A DNA stretch of 8,338 nucleotides, taken from the NCBI GenBank assembly GCA_964482395.1, contig CAYZXK010000185.1, forward strand, positions 1 to 8,338. The letters run 5' to 3'. The notes beneath the pieces were generated by a model. The model worked only from the letters and a program-made list of their open reading frames with translations. It made no database searches and had not been told where the DNA came from. The stretch's first letter is position 1, and every line of letters starts with the position of its first letter. Origin of the DNA: CAYZXK01 sp964482395 (GTDB lineage Bacteria > Planctomycetota > Phycisphaerae > UBA1845 > Fen-1342). A program made the translations under genes and the position numbers. Positions 6,653 to 8,338 of this stretch are shown piece by piece.

Positions 6653-6673
6653 CCACGGCTCATCGAGCCCTGG
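6653..6673. repeat. Hairpin in the spacer between sHSP genes
   Basis: GGCTC (6657-6661) and GAGCC (6665-6669) form a 5-base stem around ATC. The stem extends by CCA (6653-6655) with TGG (6671-6673) across one C-C mismatch. It lies in the 100-base spacer between the second and third sHSP genes and has no T-run. It could be an mRNA stabiliser or a site setting relative expression; this is inference. A second small repeat, CCGCG (6624-6628) with CGCGG (6636-6640), lies nearer the ribosome binding site. Confidence 0.4.
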
Positions 6674-6698
6674 CCCCCTCCCGTCCGCCGTGGTCGAC

Positions 6699-7100
6699 TC
6701 AGGCGGTCTTCACGCTGATCTTCCGCGGCATAAGCTCGGCAGCCTTCGGCAGCTCCAGCGTCAGCACTCCGTCCCGCAGCTCCGCGGAAATCTTGCTCGA
6801 ATCGATCCCTTCCCCAATCTGGAAAGTCCGGTAGAAATCCCCGACGCCATATTCCCGCAGCAGGTAGTTGGTGCTGTCCGGGTCCTGTCGCGGCGTGACC
6901 TTCCCGCCCACGGTCAGCACGCCACGCTCATACTGGATGTCCAGGTCCTCCGCCCGCACTCCGGGCAGGTCGGCCATCAGCAGCAGGCGATCGCGCTGTT
7001 CAACAATGTCCACGGCGGGAATATAGGTCGGACCGCTCCGAACCGGCTCGGTCTGAGCCAGCGACGTCTCACGCTTCTGAATACTGGTTTGAGCAGCCAT
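6699..7100 (-). CDS. Small heat shock protein, Hsp20/alpha-crystallin family (second gene of operon)
   Basis: This 133-residue sHSP has a short, Ser/Thr/Gln-containing N-terminal arm (about 26 residues), much shorter than in its neighbours. The alpha-crystallin domain includes VDIVEQRDRLLLMADLPGV, DLDIQYERGVLTVGGKV, LLREYGVGDFYRTFQIGEGI and ELRDGVLTLELPKA. The tail ends RKISVKTA, giving the I-x-V docking motif. The YGVGDFYRTFQIG wording differs clearly from the YG.F.R....P of class A proteins, so this is a different sHSP subtype and not a recent duplicate of either neighbour. A ribosome binding site, GGAGGT, lies six bases before the ATG (complement of 7107-7112). The gene sits 52 bases after the first sHSP gene and 100 bases before the third. 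The short arm suggests smaller oligomers or mixed assembly with partners; this is inference. Confidence 0.94.
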   Translation of the reverse strand: MAAQTSIQKRETSLAQTEPVRSGPTYIPAVDIVEQRDRLLLMADLPGVRAEDLDIQYERGVLTVGGKVTPRQDPDSTNYLLREYGVGDFYRTFQIGEGIDSSKISAELRDGVLTLELPKAAELMPRKISVKTA

Positions 7101-7152
7101 CTCTGTACCTCCGCAACAACTGATCCCCTTCGATCCCCGATCACCGTCAGCC

Positions 7153-7593
7153 TCAGCTCGTCTTCAAGGCGATCTTCCTGGGTTTAGCCTTCTCCGCCTT
7201 GGGCAGCCGGACATTCAACACCCCGTCCTTGAGCACCGCCTCCACCCGGTCGGCGTCAACCTCCGCCGGCAGCGTAATCACCCGGCTGAACTCGCCGCTC
7301 CCACGTTCCTGCCGGTGATACACCAGGTTGTCCCCTTCCAGCGCCTTGCGCCGACCTTTGATGGTCAGGTCGTTGCCCACCGCGTACACCTCCAGGTCGT
7401 CCTTGCTGACCCCCGGAATCTCAGCCTCCACGCACAGCGTATCCCCGGTGTCCCAGACGTTCAGGGCCGGATACGCTGCCTGAAAGCCGAACGGCGACCG
7501 GAAGCTACCCATGCCGAATTCGTCCAGCAGACGGTCCACCTGACGACGCAGCTCGTCAAACGGATTCATCCAGCTTGGTCTGGTAAACCACAT
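7153..7593 (-). CDS. Small heat shock protein, Hsp20/alpha-crystallin family (first gene of operon)
   Basis: This 146-residue sHSP leads the operon. Its N-terminal arm is MWFTRPSWMNPFDELRRQVD and onward, amphipathic, as usual for Hsp20. The alpha-crystallin domain (about 44-137) reads LNVWDTGDTLCVEAEIPGV, DLEVYAVGNDLTIKGRRK, YHRQERGSGEFSRVITLP and VLKDGVLNVRLPKAEK. The end RKIALKTS carries I-x-L in place of I-x-I/V. The ATG at 7593 is chosen because AAAGGAGGTG lies four bases upstream. The frame remains open to a TTG at 7722, but that 43-residue extension has no ribosome binding site and does not resemble an sHSP arm. The gene is divergent from an HtrA-type protease and is probably the promoter-proximal gene of a three-gene heat shock unit. 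Its leader contains a candidate RNA switch. Confidence 0.95.
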   Translation of the reverse strand: MWFTRPSWMNPFDELRRQVDRLLDEFGMGSFRSPFGFQAAYPALNVWDTGDTLCVEAEIPGVSKDDLEVYAVGNDLTIKGRRKALEGDNLVYHRQERGSGEFSRVITLPAEVDADRVEAVLKDGVLNVRLPKAEKAKPRKIALKTS

Positions 7594-7594
7594 C

Positions 7595-7677
7595 GCACAC
7601 CTCCTTTCGACTCGATTGTTCTCTTGCCGCTCCGAAGCCGCCCTTGCGGCCAAAAGCCGTCCAAGCAAGAGGCGCGC
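7595..7677 (-). promoter_or_regulatory. Candidate RNA thermometer/switch in sHSP leader
   Basis: In the mRNA of the first sHSP gene, AGGAGGUGUGC (complement of 7595-7605) covers the ribosome binding site and ends one base before AUG. Upstream, GCGCGCCUCUU (complement of 7667-7677) can pair with it over 11 contiguous positions: eight Watson-Crick pairs and three G-U wobbles. A competing perfect 7-base repeat, CUCUUGC (complement of 7665-7671) with GCAAGAG (complement of 7621-7627), uses the same upstream bases and would free the ribosome binding site. Between them lies a further hairpin, GCCGC/GCGGC (7637-7641 with 7646-7650). Temperature-sensitive leaders are well known for bacterial sHSP genes. 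The pairing is seen directly; the function is inference, and chance pairing in GC-rich DNA is possible. Confidence 0.35.
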
Positions 7678-7701
7678 CAGAAACCCCCGCCCATTCGCTA
7701 A

Positions 7702-7731
7702 TTGCAAGTGATTGCACGGCAATACCTTGCA
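7702..7731. promoter_or_regulatory. TTGCA repeat cluster, candidate operator
   Basis: TTGCA occurs at 7702, 7712 and 7727 on the + strand, spaced 10 and 15 bases. The first two form a perfect inverted repeat TGCAA-GTGA-TTGCA (7703-7716). It lies 109-138 bases upstream of the first sHSP start and about 200 bases upstream of the HtrA-like start. This fits a regulator site between divergent stress genes, but I do not recognise the motif. Confidence 0.25.
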
Positions 7732-7920
7732 GACGCCACCAGCCGGCCGGCCGCGATAAATACCCGGTCAAGATGACAGCCTTCTTGAGCCCAGCTAATC
7801 CGCCCACCACACCGCTTCACCACCCAACCGCTCCGTAGAACCCGCCCCGAACCGACGGCAAAATAGCACCGTACCATGGAAGACGTCGAATCCGGCAGGA
7901 CCCGACCGACCCCTGCCAGA

Positions 7921-7926
7921 AAGGAG
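7921..7926 (+). promoter_or_regulatory. Ribosome binding site setting the HtrA-like start
   Basis: AAGGAG lies six bases before the GTG at 7933. Two other in-frame starts exist: the ATG at 7927 directly abuts this site and is too close, and the ATG at 7876 has no such site and would put a charged stretch before the hydrophobic segment. Confidence 0.7.
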
Positions 7927-7932
7927 ATGCTC

Positions 7933-8338
7933 GTGAAGCCCGCCAGGATTCTTCCGTGTGCCGTAGTGGCAGCCTGCCTCGCAGCGCTCGTCAGTCTGGC
8001 CCGGCCGGACCCGATCGAGCCCGCGGCCCGCGCAATGGAGCCCGGCCAGGCGGCTGGTCCTCGGGAGCAGCTCAAGCAGGCTCGCGACCTGTCCTCCGCC
8101 TTTCAGGACGTCGCCAAAGCCCTGCGACCTTCGGTGGTGAACGTCCGTTCCATCAAAAAGATTGAGCTGGACAACCGCTTCCGACTCGTTCCCGGACCGT
8201 CCCCATTTCCCGGCAGCCCGTTTGACGAGGATTTCTTCGAGCGCTTCTTCGGCCGCTCGCCGCGCGACCAGGAGGGCGAGCAGTTCGTCCAGCGCGGGCT
8301 GGGTACCGGCGTAATCGTCAGCCAGGACGGCTACGTAC
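7933..8338 (+). CDS. DegP/HtrA-family serine protease, N-terminal part
   Basis: The first 135 residues of an exported serine protease/chaperone of the HtrA (DegP/DegQ, Do-like) family are present; the gene runs off the window end. The N-terminus has basic residues (K2, R5) and then a hydrophobic stretch, CAVVAACLAALVSLA (9-23), a signal peptide; AARA at 31-34 is a plausible cleavage site. A lipoprotein reading with VAAC (12-15) is possible but the hydrophobic core before it is short. SSAFQDVAKALRPSVVNVRS is the usual start of the protease domain. The loop that follows contains FDEDFFERFFG, as in many HtrA proteins. GLGTGVIVSQDGYV (122-135) is the conserved 'GsGvIi..dGyi' just before the catalytic His, so the catalytic triad and the PDZ domains lie outside. 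Next to three sHSP genes, it probably deals with misfolded envelope proteins under the same stress. Confidence 0.9.
   Translation, partial: MKPARILPCAVVAACLAALVSLARPDPIEPAARAMEPGQAAGPREQLKQARDLSSAFQDVAKALRPSVVNVRSIKKIELDNRFRLVPGPSPFPGSPFDEDFFERFFGRSPRDQEGEQFVQRGLGTGVIVSQDGYV

Larger units (their letters stand above)
7594..7932. other. Divergent intergenic region, sHSP operon / htrA-like gene
   Basis: This 339-base region separates the first sHSP gene (- strand) from the HtrA-type gene (+ strand) and should hold the promoters for both. I found no full CIRCE element (TTAGCACTC-N9-GAGTGCTAA), no sigma-54 pair with correct spacing and no convincing sigma-70 or sigma-32 boxes on either strand. 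What it does hold is the structured leader of the sHSP operon (7595-7677), a cluster of TTGCA repeats (7702-7731) and the ribosome binding site of the HtrA-like gene. The 7780-7920 part is C/A-rich on the + strand and shows nothing further that I can name. Confidence 0.6.

Noticed and set aside
6294..7187. Long + strand open frame (297 codons) across the sHSP genes
   Set aside because: It runs antisense through two clear sHSP genes and their spacer, with no family resemblance and no ribosome binding site.
7594..7722. 43-residue N-terminal extension of the first sHSP from a TTG start
   Set aside because: A near-ideal ribosome binding site precedes the ATG at 7593 and the extension does not look like an sHSP arm.
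7743..7750. CCGGCCGG palindrome in the divergent intergenic region
   Set aside because: Short GC-only palindromes are expected by chance in this composition and occur elsewhere in the window.
7594..7932. CIRCE operator or sigma-54 promoter for the heat shock genes
   Set aside because: No TTAGCACTC-N9-GAGTGCTAA-like pair was found; TGGC/TTGC pairs on the - strand have the wrong spacing.

Overview
The window is GC-rich, densely coding bacterial chromosome. I suspect a planctomycete, possibly of the Phycisphaerae. The main clue is a short EF-hand/dockerin-like segment near 5753-5953 with the DINPFV / DINGDGQVGF wording common at the C-termini of exported planctomycete proteins. That placement is inference; no rRNA or other phylogenetic marker gene is complete here.

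Left part (1-4605, + strand). The end of mutS overlaps by 4 bases (ATGA) a divergent TrkH/KtrB-type cation channel subunit. After a 47-base gap with a clear ribosome binding site comes a compact sialic-acid (nonulosonic acid) cassette: neuA (CMP-sugar synthetase), neuB (sialic acid synthase) and neuC (hydrolysing UDP-GlcNAc 2-epimerase). Both junctions inside the cassette are 4-base start/stop overlaps (ATGA, then GTGA). Together the three enzymes could carry UDP-GlcNAc (or a modified UDP-sugar) through ManNAc and Neu5Ac (or a legionaminic-type acid) to the CMP-activated donor. No sialyltransferase, O-acetylase or exporter is visible here. The five genes look like one transcription unit.

Middle (4606-6115). 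After a 115-base gap comes a squalene/phytoene synthase-family gene with both Asp-rich motifs. Directly after its TGA, in the same frame, lies a 66-codon dockerin-like segment whose first EF-hand is truncated; it looks like a gene remnant or tiny orphan domain. A strong hairpin flanked by A8 and T6 then sits between convergent genes and reads as a bidirectional terminator.

Right part (6116-8338). Three different small heat shock proteins (Hsp20/alpha-crystallin) lie in tandem on the - strand. Divergently, across a 339-base intergenic region, a DegP/HtrA-type periplasmic serine protease begins and runs off the window end. This is a proteostasis locus. The leader of the first sHSP gene contains a stretch able to pair with its whole Shine-Dalgarno region, plus a competing 7-base inverted repeat, so it is a candidate RNA thermometer or switch. 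No tRNA, rRNA, CRISPR array, insertion sequence or CIRCE heat-shock operator was seen.
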